Of a stretch of DNA of 64,000 nucleotides, positions 50,742 to 59,158 are shown in pieces. The first letter of the stretch is position 1, and each line of letters begins with the position of its first letter. Source of the stretch: Flavobacteriales bacterium (GTDB lineage Bacteria; Bacteroidota; Bacteroidia; Flavobacteriales_F; PHOS-HE28); the NCBI GenBank assembly GCA_016712535.1, contig JADJQW010000004.1, positions 572,559 to 636,558 of the forward strand, given 5' to 3'. The position numbers were made by a program, and so were the translations under genes. The notes under the pieces were generated by a model. That model saw only the letters and a list, made by a program, of their open reading frames with translations. It did not search any database and was not told the origin of the DNA.

Positions 50742-51322
50742 CACCAGTTCCCCAAAGTGCGATCGAAGATATCCTGCGCCAGCTGCCTGCCTATTTCGAT
50801 GACCAATTGGCTCTCTACAACCGTGAGGTCCTGGCTGCTGCTGTAGTCGGCGAATCGGCTCACGGTGAACTCCGTGTTCTTCTTCGGCTCTAAGGTGTTC
50901 ACGAAAGTGATCGATGCCGTGACCGTGAGCCGGTTCAGCGCAGCGGTCTCGCTGGCTTGGATGCTGACCGGCTGCACATCGTAACCGGTGATGCTGCCGC
51001 TGTACTGAACGTCGCCTTCGCGCTGTGCGAGTTTCAAGCGCGTCTGCGCGAGCAGCAGGTCGCGCACGGTCTCCGTGATGCCTTGGGCAGCCGAGGGCGT
51101 GGCCAGGGGTGCGCGAGTCTCGAAGAGATCCACGCTCACGGTGCGGGCATTGCCGGCGTCTCCTCCGGAAAAGGAATAATTCACGCTGCAGGAGGGCAGG
51201 AGGCAAGAGGCAAGGGCAGGAAGCAGAAGCCACCTTCGACAACTGGCAACCTTCAACCTGCAACCTGTGGTTCTCAGGCCTTGCGAAGCGGCACCCCCCA
51301 ACCATTCTACCTGCAACCTCAT
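50741..51322 (-). CDS. lptE: LptE-like LPS-assembly lipoprotein
   Basis: Plug lipoprotein of the LPS translocon LptD-LptE at the outer membrane. The body matches the Bacteroidota LptE pattern: CSVNYSFSGGDAGNARTVSV, LLLAQTRLKLAQREGDVQYS, GSITGYDVQPVSI, ALNRLTVTASITFVN, FTVSRFADYSSSQDL and a C-terminal DIFDRTLGNW. The lipobox LLPSC places the lipidated Cys at residue 45 from the ATG at 51322, which is a long signal. A TTG at 51256 (TTG AAG GTT GCC) would give a 22-residue signal. The extra N-terminal 22 codons contain the AGGTTGCAGGTTGAAGGTT repeat seen elsewhere, so the ATG start may be a product of repeat sequence. It overlaps the sigma-54 activator gene by 4 bases. Confidence 0.85.
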   Translation of the reverse strand: MRLQVEWLGGAASQGLRTTGCRLKVASCRRWLLLPALASCLLPSCSVNYSFSGGDAGNARTVSVDLFETRAPLATPSAAQGITETVRDLLLAQTRLKLAQREGDVQYSGSITGYDVQPVSIQASETAALNRLTVTASITFVNTLEPKKNTEFTVSRFADYSSSQDLTVVESQLVIEIGRQLAQDIFDRTLGNW

Positions 51323-52530
51323 ATGCCGTACTCCTTGATCTTGCGATACAGCGTGCGTTCGCTGATGCCGAGTTCATTCGCTGCCGCTTTGCGCCGATTG
51401 CGATGCTTGGCCAGGGCTTTAACGATCAGTTCCTTTTCCTTCTCGGTGAGGCTGAGGGTCTCTTCAACCTCGGAATGCTCGATATCCTCTTCGGACGCTC
51501 GTGAAGCGGGAACGATGCTCACGGTGCCGTAGGCAGGCTGCGGTGCATGCGGCAGCAGGATCTCCTCGCGCTGCATGCCGGTCATCATGGCCGGCAATGG
51601 CTGTCCTCCAGCCAGCACGTTCACTTTTTCCTTCAGCGCATTCAGGTCGCTCTTCATATCGAAGAGGAACTTGAAGATCAATTCGCGCTCGCTCACGCTG
51701 TCGCCATGGCCGCCGTTCGCGGATCCACTCAGGGGCACCAGCGCCGTACTCTCATCCGGCAAGTAGCTGCGCAGTGTGGCTGAGTCGATCTCGCGGGCGC
51801 GCTCGATCACGCTGATCTGTTCCACGATGTTGCGGAGCTGCCGCACGTTGCCGGGCCAGCGGTATTGGACGAGCAATTGCTGGGCATCCTCGCGCAGGGC
51901 GATCGGCGGGGCCTTGTACTTCGAGGCGGCCTGCTGCGCGAACCAGCGGAAGAGCAGATGGATGTCCTCTTTCCTGTCGCGCAGCGCAGGCATGTGGATG
52001 GGCACCGTGTTGAGGCGGTAGAAGAGGTCCTCACGGAAGATGCCGCGCGCCACGGCCTGCAGCATGTTCACGTTGGTTGCGGCCACCACGCGCACATTGG
52101 TCTTCTGCGGTTTGCTGCTGCCTACTCGGATGAACTCGCCGGCCTCCAGTACGCGGAGCAAGCGCACCTGCGTGCTCAAAGGCAGTTCGCCCACCTCGTC
52201 GAGGAAGAGCGTGCCGTTGTTGGCGGTCTCGAAGTAGCCCTTTCGCGCCTCATGCGCACCGGTGAAGCTGCCCTTCTCATGCCCGAAGAGCTCGCTGTCG
52301 ATGGTGCCTTCGGGAATGGCACCGCAGTTCACCGCGTGATAAGGGCCGTGCTTGCGCGCGCTGTGGGCGTGGATGATCTTGCTCATCACCTCCTTGCCGG
52401 TGCCGCTCTCGCCTTGCACAAGTACACTGAGGTCGGTGGGCGCCACCTGCACAGCGATCTCAATGGCACGGTCCAACAAGGGCGATGCGCCGATGATCTC
52501 GAAGCGCTGTTTCACGGCCTGCACGTTCAT
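51319..52530 (-). CDS. Sigma-54-dependent transcriptional activator
   Basis: AAA+ activator that remodels sigma-54 RNA polymerase. The 403-residue protein has no receiver or GAF domain: the AAA+ module starts near residue 10 (IIGASPLLDRAIEIAVQVAP). It has Walker A GESGTGKE, the sigma-54-contacting loop as GSFTGAHE, Walker B GTLFLDEVGELP, and the sensor region DLFYRLNTVPIHMPALRDRK. After a linker, a Fis-type helix-turn-helix ends the protein (HRNRRKAAANELGISERTLY). Regulation must come from a partner or from expression level, as in PspF. It overlaps miaB upstream and lptE downstream by 4 bases each; this gene order with secG and groESL recurs in Bacteroidota. Confidence 0.94.
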   Translation of the reverse strand: MNVQAVKQRFEIIGASPLLDRAIEIAVQVAPTDLSVLVQGESGTGKEVMSKIIHAHSARKHGPYHAVNCGAIPEGTIDSELFGHEKGSFTGAHEARKGYFETANNGTLFLDEVGELPLSTQVRLLRVLEAGEFIRVGSSKPQKTNVRVVAATNVNMLQAVARGIFREDLFYRLNTVPIHMPALRDRKEDIHLLFRWFAQQAASKYKAPPIALREDAQQLLVQYRWPGNVRQLRNIVEQISVIERAREIDSATLRSYLPDESTALVPLSGSANGGHGDSVSERELIFKFLFDMKSDLNALKEKVNVLAGGQPLPAMMTGMQREEILLPHAPQPAYGTVSIVPASRASEEDIEHSEVEETLSLTEKEKELIVKALAKHRNRRKAAANELGISERTLYRKIKEYGI

Positions 52531-54026
52531 GTGAGCACAGGTTGAAGGTTCAATATGTCAACGACTTCGCCTTGCAGGCTGCCTGCGGTGGAACCGGTGA
52601 TCCGTGCTTGCACGAGATCGCCGGGCTTCAATTCCGTGCCGCCGTGCCGATGTGACACGATGACAATGCTGTTCTGCGTGTTGCGACCATAGAGGTGCTC
52701 AGCGCTTCGCTTGCTAACGCCTTCGATGAGCACCTCGTGCACCTCGCCGACATATCCGCGCAATCGCGCAGCGCTCTTCTCCTTCTGCAGGTCGATGATC
52801 TCCTGTAAACGTCGGCCCTTCACTTCATCGGGCACATCATCGGGGTACTTCCGCGCGGCCAAGGTCTTTGGTCGCTCGCTGTACTTGAACATGAAGGCCA
52901 TGTCGTAACCTGTTTCGTTGATGAGGCTCAGTGTCTGTTGGTGGTCCTCTTCGGTCTCGCCGCAATAGCCCGCAATGATGTCCGTGCTGATCGCGCAGTC
53001 CGGCATGTGCCTCCGGATGCTCGCGATGCGCTGCAAATACCACGCTCGGTCGTAACCGCGGTTCATGCGCTTCAGCACCTCACTGCTGCCGCTCTGCACG
53101 GGCAGGTGAATGTATTTGCAGATGTTGTCGTAACGCGCCATCACCGCCAGCACTTTGTCGGTCATGTCCTTGGGATGGCTGGTGCTGTAGCGAATCCGCA
53201 GGGTAGGGCAGGCCAGCGCCACCATTTCCAGCAGATCGGCGAAATCAACTGTGGCTGGGCCATTGCTGGTAAGTCGACCCGTCCCGGCTCCGGGCCACGA
53301 TGACAGGTCGACGGTTCCGGAGCTAGGGGTCAGCGCGGAGTTTTGATCATCTGATCGTCTGATCATCTGATCGTCTGATCTGAACTTGTAGCTATCCACG
53401 TTCTGCCCCAGCAGTGTCACCTCCTTGTACCCATCGCGAACCAGTTGCTCGCATTCGCGCACGATGGTCTGCGGGTCGCGGCTGCGCTCCCGTCCCCGCG
53501 TGAAGGGCACTACGCAGAAGGCGCACATGTTGTCGCAGCCGCGCATGATGGTGACGAAGGCCGTGACACCGTTCGTGTCCAGTCGGACCGGCTCGATCTC
53601 CGCGTAGGTCTCCTCGCGGCTGAGCAGCACATTCACGGCTTTCTGGCCGGTGCCCACCTTCTCCAGCAGCTCGGGGAGGGTGCGGTAGGCATCAGGACCC
53701 ACCACCAGGTCCACCACTTTCTTCTTTTCCAGCAGGTCTTCCCGCATGCGCTCGGCCATGCAGCCCAGCACGCCCACCTTCAGGCCCTTGTTGCGGGCCT
53801 TCAGGTTGTTCATCTCGTTGATGCGCTGCAGCACGGTGTACTCGGCCTTCTCGCGGATGCTGCACGTGTTCAGCAGCACCAGATCGGCTTCCTCAGCGGA
53901 CTTCACCGGAGTGTAGCCGTCCTTGGCCAGGATGCTCGCCACGACCTCGCTGTCGCTCACGTTCATCTGGCAGCCGTAGCTTTCGATGTAGACCCGCTTG
54001 TTCACGCCTTCCGGAAAGGGCGCCAA
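52527..54026 (-). CDS. miaB: tRNA-2-methylthio-N6-dimethylallyladenosine synthase MiaB, with unusual insertion
   Basis: Radical-SAM enzyme that adds the 2-methylthio group to i6A37 of tRNA. The 499-residue protein has the UPF0004 domain with three cluster Cys (YGCQMN, NTCSIRE, GCMAER), the radical-SAM CxxxCxxC (GCDNMCAFCVVPFTRGRERS), and a C-terminal TRAM domain. After LLGQNVDSYKF there is a low-complexity insertion (about residues 216-259) encoded by a 16-bp tandem repeat and an inverted repeat at 53255-53384, not expected in MiaB. The C-terminal codons (ILNLQPVLT) read through another dispersed repeat. The start is a TTG at 54026 or GTG at 54005; no ATG precedes the conserved YIESYGCQMN. 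It overlaps the sigma-54 activator gene by 4 bases. Confidence 0.94.
   Translation of the reverse strand: MAPFPEGVNKRVYIESYGCQMNVSDSEVVASILAKDGYTPVKSAEEADLVLLNTCSIREKAEYTVLQRINEMNNLKARNKGLKVGVLGCMAERMREDLLEKKKVVDLVVGPDAYRTLPELLEKVGTGQKAVNVLLSREETYAEIEPVRLDTNGVTAFVTIMRGCDNMCAFCVVPFTRGRERSRDPQTIVRECEQLVRDGYKEVTLLGQNVDSYKFRSDDQMIRRSDDQNSALTPSSGTVDLSSWPGAGTGRLTSNGPATVDFADLLEMVALACPTLRIRYSTSHPKDMTDKVLAVMARYDNICKYIHLPVQSGSSEVLKRMNRGYDRAWYLQRIASIRRHMPDCAISTDIIAGYCGETEEDHQQTLSLINETGYDMAFMFKYSERPKTLAARKYPDDVPDEVKGRRLQEIIDLQKEKSAARLRGYVGEVHEVLIEGVSKRSAEHLYGRNTQNSIVIVSHRHGGTELKPGDLVQARITGSTAGSLQGEVVDILNLQPVLT
53273..53381. repeat. Repeat-derived insertion inside miaB
   Basis: GATCATCTGATCGTCT occurs twice in tandem at 53345-53376, then GATCT. 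Next to it GTCGACC (53273-53279) faces GGTCGAC (53306-53312), and CGGCTCCGG (about 53284-53292) faces CCGGAGC (about 53317-53323). All of it is translated in frame in miaB. Confidence 0.8.
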
Positions 54027-54068
54027 AGGTAGCGGGGCTAAGGGTTGGCTGACAGGGTGGCAGTGCGC

Positions 54069-54539
54069 CTAGCTGCCCTTCGCATCCTTCACCTTCCGCG
54101 CCTTCACCTCCTCCTTCAGCAATTTCCCGTCGGGCAGGAAGAAGAGCTCGGCCTTCTCCTTCTCGGTCTCCACCTTCACCTTGAAAAGACTCGCATGCTC
54201 CGGCGTGGCGTGCTCCTCGGCATCGTCGATCTTCCAAGTGCTGTATTTGCCGGCGATCAGCGCGCGATGCACCACCTTGGGCAGGTCTTCCTTCTTGATG
54301 TCGTGCTCGGTGCGCACCCAAGCGCCTTCGGTGGTGTACACGGCCGTGTGCTTCTCGCCCTTCAGCGTGAATTCCGCGCGGAAGAGCTTGGTGCCTTGTT
54401 TCCACTCCTTCACCGAGGCCTTGGGGTAGATCTGCGTGAGATGCGCCTTTGCTGAGGCTGGCGGCGTAACGACGACCGGCTTCTGTGCCAAGAGCTGAAC
54501 GCTCGCGATGAGGGTGATTGCAGTGAGTCCGAAGCGCAT
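54069..54539 (-). CDS. Exported PepSY-like domain protein
   Basis: A 156-residue protein with a signal peptide (MRFGLTAITLIASVQLLAQK). The mature region AHLTQIYPKASVKEWKQGTK then LFRAEFTLKGEKHTAVYTTE and LPKVVHRALIAGKYSTWKID follows the PepSY-like pattern (a yP.a..v.W segment, a beta-hairpin, then lP..v...i). The C-terminus is Lys/Glu-rich (ELFFLPDGKLLKEEVKARKV). Such small periplasmic proteins are common in Bacteroidota and usually have no known role. The start at 54539 is set by the signal peptide. The stop is 43 bases before the miaB start on the same strand, so co-transcription is possible. Confidence 0.78.
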   Translation of the reverse strand: MRFGLTAITLIASVQLLAQKPVVVTPPASAKAHLTQIYPKASVKEWKQGTKLFRAEFTLKGEKHTAVYTTEGAWVRTEHDIKKEDLPKVVHRALIAGKYSTWKIDDAEEHATPEHASLFKVKVETEKEKAELFFLPDGKLLKEEVKARKVKDAKGS

Positions 54540-54944
54540 GCTGGGGGTGAAGCTAGGATTGAATGAAGAGCGCCGCACCGCTATCGACCGGAGCCGATTC
54601 GAAGACCGCGGAGCCGGTTGAAGGTTCAACGGGCCAACCGCCTTCGCTCACTTCATCCCGATGAATTCCAAGCTCACGTCGATGCAAAATCAGAGCCCGG
54701 CCCGTTATCTGACTTCGACCAGGTTCTTCAGCTGCATATAGTTTCACGGGTCATGAAATCTGAGTTCGATAGCGCTTGATGGAAACCGAGATTCGCCCTT
54801 CCGAAGGATATTGGCCGTCCCGCTAAACGGTTTCTCGCCTTGTATCATCTTTGACCAATTGAGGGTCGTTGGCGTTTCTGATGACGGCCAATTGTCTGAG
54901 TTCATAGTGTTGGCGAGGCTTCGGCCGATTTCTCAAGTCGGATC
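54540..54944. other. Intergenic region with an msrB tail remnant
   Basis: About 400 bases. Holds a GGTTGAAGGTTCAAC word (54615-54629) and, at 54638-54686, a degenerate copy of the end of msrB and its downstream sequence. On the minus strand it reads CIDVSLEFIGMK then a stop, against CINSVSLEFIGKE and a stop in msrB, followed in both by GCGAAGGCGG. The remainder is lower in GC than its surroundings and shows no gene. Confidence 0.65.
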
Positions 54945-55718
54945 ATGTCTGATCAAGTCCACACAACAACTCGAAGCGGTTCGACCACCAGTCAACCAGC
55001 GTCCTTGCATCGAGTCTGGTTCCTTTTCCTTCTCGTGTTGCCGCTTAGCGCCTCAGCGCAGTTTCAGATTGGAGTCTCCGGCGGGACGTTTCTCTACGGA
55101 TTCCGCGACGGGAGCGACTCCCGCGGCTTCACGGCGATCAAGCATGGTGCCCCATTCTCCGCTAGCGTGTGGTACAGGGAACGGCCTAAGGAGCGCACCG
55201 GCTTTGGCGCTGAGATCCAATACACCAAGCGGTCGTTTCAGGCGGAGTATTTCTACGGCGGGCTTGGGGGTGGGACCAACTTCAATCTCGAAGTGGATCT
55301 GAGCATGGTGCATCTCACTGCTGGACCAGAGTTCGTTCTGGATCCTGAAGGTTATTCCTTCCTTCGGTTGGGCCTTCAATTGGGCCTGGCCGTTGGGGGT
55401 GTTACCCGTGGCACTAGCAAGTCATGGAGCATGGGGTCTCAGGGCTATATAACCGATGAGGTCAGGTCGTCAGCCAGCAGGTTTTTCAAGCCGGATGCAC
55501 GTTTGCAAGTCGGTTTCGGATTCGAGTTCGTCATTGCCGACCGTTGGGTTGGATCAGTGGACCCTTCTTACAGTTACGGCTTTGCGTCAATGACCAAGGG
55601 TCAAGCACCAACCCTAAGGACTTCAGAGTTCGGGGTCCGACTTTCCCTAGGGCGTCGGTATTCCGGCCGATCCATCTGGCAGATTCTCCGCCAAGGCTCA
55701 CCAAAGCCAACTGGTTGA
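54945..55718 (+). CDS. Outer membrane beta-barrel protein, unknown function
   Basis: A 257-residue exported protein. After a polar N-terminus (about 22 residues) comes the signal helix HRVWFLFLLVLPLSASAQ; the true start may therefore be later, but no in-frame ATG precedes the helix other than 54945. The mature part is barrel-like: FQIGVSGGTFLYGFRD, GFGAEIQYTKRSFQAEYFYG, LRLGLQLGLAVGGV, ARLQVGFGFEFVIADRWVGS and EFGVRLSLGRRY. It has lower GC and less biased codon use than the neighbouring genes, and it is flanked by direct copies of the msrB tail (54638-54686 and 55720-55771), consistent with an insertion or duplication event. It converges on msrB with 11 bases between stop codons. Confidence 0.72.
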   Translation: MSDQVHTTTRSGSTTSQPASLHRVWFLFLLVLPLSASAQFQIGVSGGTFLYGFRDGSDSRGFTAIKHGAPFSASVWYRERPKERTGFGAEIQYTKRSFQAEYFYGGLGGGTNFNLEVDLSMVHLTAGPEFVLDPEGYSFLRLGLQLGLAVGGVTRGTSKSWSMGSQGYITDEVRSSASRFFKPDARLQVGFGFEFVIADRWVGSVDPSYSYGFASMTKGQAPTLRTSEFGVRLSLGRRYSGRSIWQILRQGSPKPTG

Positions 55719-55729
55719 CCCGCCTTCGC

Positions 55730-56275
55730 TTACTCCTTCCCGATGAACTCCAGGCTCACGCTGTTGATGCAGTAGCGCTGCCCCGTGGGTTTGGGTCCGT
55801 CATCGAAGATGTGGCCGAGGTGCGCATTGCAGCGGCCGCAGGTGGTCTCGGTGCGCACCATACCGTACGTGCGGTCCTCGTGGTAGTGAATGGCATCCTT
55901 GCGTGCTGCTTGGAAGAAGCTTGGCCAACCGCAGCTGCTGCTGAATTTCGCGTCCGCTTGGAAGAGGACGTTGCCGCACACCGCGCAGGCGTAGGTGCCG
56001 ATGCCCTCGAAGTCCCAGTACTTGCCTGTGAAGGCGCGTTCGGTTCCTTTCTCGAAGGCGATGTAATAGAGATCGGCGGGCAGCAGCTTCTTCCATTCGC
56101 TCAGCGGAACGTTCAGCGTGGCGGTGTCGATGTGGGAGTAATGCGGGTTGCCGCTGTGGTCGTACTGGCTCATTTCGTTGGTGCTCATAGCGAGTTTCTT
56201 CGGGGCTTGTCCGTTGCTGTTGCCGCAGGCGGCGAGCAGCAGTGCTGCGGAAAGGATGAGGGGCGTGCGGTGCAT
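55730..56275 (-). CDS. msrB: Peptide-methionine (R)-S-oxide reductase MsrB, lipoprotein form
   Basis: Reduces R-methionine sulfoxide in proteins. The 181-residue protein has a lipoprotein signal (MHRTPLILSAALLLAACGNS, Cys at 17), so it acts at the envelope rather than in the cytoplasm. The SelR domain is complete: zinc Cys pairs CAVCG and CGRCNAHLGHIFDDG, the GWPSFFQA motif, and the catalytic Cys in QRYCINSVSLEFIG. The ATG at 56275 fits the lipobox; the frame is open to 56341 with no function. Its 3' end is partly duplicated at 54638-54686. No msrA is adjacent. Confidence 0.94.
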   Translation of the reverse strand: MHRTPLILSAALLLAACGNSNGQAPKKLAMSTNEMSQYDHSGNPHYSHIDTATLNVPLSEWKKLLPADLYYIAFEKGTERAFTGKYWDFEGIGTYACAVCGNVLFQADAKFSSSCGWPSFFQAARKDAIHYHEDRTYGMVRTETTCGRCNAHLGHIFDDGPKPTGQRYCINSVSLEFIGKE

Positions 56276-56372
56276 GACCGGTGGTCGCAGTATGAATAGG
56301 TGCATGACAAAGGTGCTCGTTGCAACCAACGATTGAACCATGGGGTTGGATCGCCGGGCCCGCTAAATTTTC

Positions 56373-56390
56373 CTTCCCCTAAAGGGGAAG
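56373..56390. repeat. Short palindrome upstream of topA
   Basis: CTTCCCCT at 56373-56380 and AGGGGAAG at 56383-56390 form an 8-bp hairpin with a 2-base spacer. It lies between msrB and topA, which diverge, about 80 bases before topA. Could be regulatory or a dispersed palindrome. Confidence 0.45.
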
Positions 56391-56467
56391 AGCAAGGCCG
56401 ATTCGCCCCGCGCGATCCAAAACAGAGGAAGACGACCTTTTATTTGCCGCCCTTAATCGGTTCAGGC

Positions 56468-59050
56468 ATGGCCAAGAAGAAGGAAGGAAGCGGCGACCTG
56501 GTGATCGTGGAGTCGCCAGCCAAGGCGAAGACCATTGAGAAATACCTCGGTGCTGGCTTCACCGTGCTCAGCAGCTACGGCCACGTCCGCGACCTGCCGG
56601 AGCGCGACCTGAGCGTAGATGTAGAGAACGGATTCGAGCCCACCTACATCATCCCGGACGACAAGAAAGGACGCCTGGCGGAACTGAAGAAAGCCAGCGA
56701 CAAAGCCGCCATGGTGTGGCTCGCGACTGACGAAGACCGCGAAGGGGAGGCCATCAGCTGGCACTTGAAAGAAGCGCTCAAGCTCGGCGACGACAAGGTG
56801 AAGCGCATCACCTTCAACGAGATCACCAAGCAGGCCGTGACCAAGGCGATGGAGCATCCGCGCACCATTGACATCCATCTGGTGGACGCGCAACAGGCCC
56901 GCCGTGTGCTGGATCGCCTGGTGGGTTACGAGCTGAGCCCAGTGCTCTGGCGCAAAGTGAAGCCCAGCCTGAGTGCTGGCCGCGTGCAAAGCGTGGCCGT
57001 GCGCCTGATCGTGGAGCGCGAGCGCGAGATCCTCAGCTTCGATAGCAAGAGCGCATTCAAGGTCACTGCGGTGCTCATCACGGAGAAAGGCGCCACGGTA
57101 AAGGCGGAGCTGCCCGCACGCTTCGCCGCCGAGGCGGAGGCCATGGCCTTCCTGCAAGGCTGCATCGGCGCGGGCTACACGGTGAACGCGATCGAGAAGA
57201 AGCCCGGCAAGCGCACGCCAGCTGCGCCCTTCACCACGAGCACCTTGCAGCAGGAGGCCAGCCGCAAGCTCGGCTACGGCGTGGACCGCACCATGCGCAT
57301 CGCCCAAGGGCTCTACGAGCAGGGGCATATCACCTACATGCGTACCGACTCGGTGAACCTGAGCGAGCAGGCCATCGGCGCAGCGGCCGCGCAGATCAGC
57401 ACGCAGTACGGCGAGCGCTACAGCAAGAGCCGCCGTTTCACCAGCAAGAGCAAAGGCGCGCAAGAGGCTCACGAGGCCATCCGCCCCACCGACATGGCCG
57501 TGCGCAATGCCGGCAGCGACACCGATGCCGAGCGCCTGTACGACCTGATCTGGAAGCGCACGCTGGCCAGCCAGATGGCCGACGCCGAACTGGAGAAGAC
57601 CGTGGTGGACATCACCATCAGCACGCGGCCCAATGAGCAGCTGCGCGCGCAGGGCGAAGTGATCCTCTTCGACGGTTTCCTCAAGGTGTACATGGAGGGC
57701 CGTGACGATGAGGGCGATGAGGAGCAGGAAGGCCTGTTGCCCGAAATGCGCCAAGGCGAAGCGCTGCAGCTGCGCGAGATGACCGCCACGCAGCGCTTCG
57801 ATCGCGCCGCACCGCGCTACACCGAAGCAAGCCTGGTGAAGAAGCTCGAAGAACTCGGCATCGGCCGACCGAGCACCTACGCGCCCACCATCAGCACCGT
57901 GCAGAAGCGCGGCTACGTGGTGAAGGAGAGCCGCGATGGAACACCGCGCGCCTACCGCATCCTCACGCTGGCCGAGGGTGAAATCGCTGAGAAGACCGCC
58001 AGTGAGAATGCTGGCGCCGAGAAGCAGAAGCTCTTCCCCACGGACATCGGCATGGTGGTGAACGACTTCCTCGTGGAGCACTTCCCCAGCATCGTCGATC
58101 TCAACTTCACCGCCAAGGTGGAGGAGGAGTTCGATGTGATCGCGGAAGGAAAAGAGAACTGGCGCGAGATGATCGCTCGCTTCTACAAGCCCTTCCATGC
58201 CACGCTCGGAACGGTGAAGGACACGGCGGAACGAGCAACAGGTGCCCGCATCCTTGGCAAGGACCCTGTGAGCGGCAAGGACGTGGTGGCCCGCATCGGC
58301 CGCTTCGGTCCCATGATCCAGATCGGCAGCGCGGAAGATGAGGACAAGCCCCGCTTCGCCAGTCTGCGCAAGGACCAGAGCATCGCATCGGTCACCTTCG
58401 AAGAGGCCATGAACCTCTTCAAGTTGCCCCGCACCTTGGGCGAGCGCGATGGCGAGGTCTGTTCGGTAGGAATCGGCCGCTTCGGCCCCTATGTGCGATT
58501 AGGCAGCACCTATGCCAGCCTCACGCCGGAGGATGACCCGCTCGAGATCACCTTGGCTCGGGGCGTTGAGCTCATCGACCTCAAGAAGATCGCGAACGCC
58601 ACGCGCGATCTGGGCGTGTACAAGGGCGAGATGATCGTTCAGGGCCGCGGCCGTTTCGGGCCATTCGTGAAGTTCGGGAAGACCTACGCCAACATCCCCA
58701 AGGGTGAGGAGCCATCTGCAGTGACCCTGGAGCGCGGCATCGAGCTCATCGAGGCGAAGCTTGCAGGAGCGCGGCAGAATGTGCTGAAGGAATTCGAGGG
58801 TTCTGAAATCCAGGTGCTGGCTGGCCGATATGGCCCTTACATCACCGACGGAAACAAGAACGCCAACGTGCCCAAGGACCAGAAGCCGGAGGAACTCACG
58901 CTTGAAGCGGCCACCTCGCTGCTGGCCGCTGCGCCGGACAAGAAGGGCGGGAAGAAAGGCGGACGCAAGGCCGCGAAGCCCGCTGCCAAGAGCGCGGCCA
59001 AGGCGCCGGTGAAAAAGGTGAGTAAGCCGGCGGCCAAGAAGAAATCCTAG
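56468..59050 (+). CDS. topA: DNA topoisomerase I (type IA)
   Basis: Relaxes negative supercoils. From the ATG at 56468 the 860-residue protein begins MAKKKEGSGDLVIVESPAKA, the TOPRIM start, with ATDEDREGEAISWHL (acidic metal site). The catalytic Tyr is Y290 in GHITYMRTDSVNLS, and GIGRPSTYAPTI follows. The classic C4 zinc fingers are absent; the C-terminus instead has several topoisomerase C-terminal repeats with an RxGRFGP core (VARIGRFGPMIQIG, SVGIGRFGPYVRLG, VQGRGRFGPFVKFG, VLAGRYGPYITDG) and a Lys/Ala-rich tail. The frame is open upstream to 56300 but unlike the family. In many Bacteroidota topA precedes the arginase-like gene and the gldK operon, as here. Confidence 0.96.
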   Translation: MAKKKEGSGDLVIVESPAKAKTIEKYLGAGFTVLSSYGHVRDLPERDLSVDVENGFEPTYIIPDDKKGRLAELKKASDKAAMVWLATDEDREGEAISWHLKEALKLGDDKVKRITFNEITKQAVTKAMEHPRTIDIHLVDAQQARRVLDRLVGYELSPVLWRKVKPSLSAGRVQSVAVRLIVEREREILSFDSKSAFKVTAVLITEKGATVKAELPARFAAEAEAMAFLQGCIGAGYTVNAIEKKPGKRTPAAPFTTSTLQQEASRKLGYGVDRTMRIAQGLYEQGHITYMRTDSVNLSEQAIGAAAAQISTQYGERYSKSRRFTSKSKGAQEAHEAIRPTDMAVRNAGSDTDAERLYDLIWKRTLASQMADAELEKTVVDITISTRPNEQLRAQGEVILFDGFLKVYMEGRDDEGDEEQEGLLPEMRQGEALQLREMTATQRFDRAAPRYTEASLVKKLEELGIGRPSTYAPTISTVQKRGYVVKESRDGTPRAYRILTLAEGEIAEKTASENAGAEKQKLFPTDIGMVVNDFLVEHFPSIVDLNFTAKVEEEFDVIAEGKENWREMIARFYKPFHATLGTVKDTAERATGARILGKDPVSGKDVVARIGRFGPMIQIGSAEDEDKPRFASLRKDQSIASVTFEEAMNLFKLPRTLGERDGEVCSVGIGRFGPYVRLGSTYASLTPEDDPLEITLARGVELIDLKKIANATRDLGVYKGEMIVQGRGRFGPFVKFGKTYANIPKGEEPSAVTLERGIELIEAKLAGARQNVLKEFEGSEIQVLAGRYGPYITDGNKNANVPKDQKPEELTLEAATSLLAAAPDKKGGKKGGRKAAKPAAKSAAKAPVKKVSKPAAKKKS

Positions 59051-59158
59051 TGCTGCTCACATCGCGCTGTGCGAAGTTGAGCCGGCAGCTTCTCACCATG
59101 TGGCCTCTCTACAGGTCATTTTCGCCAGCGCTCTCCGGCCCGGCCCGGACACGCCCAC

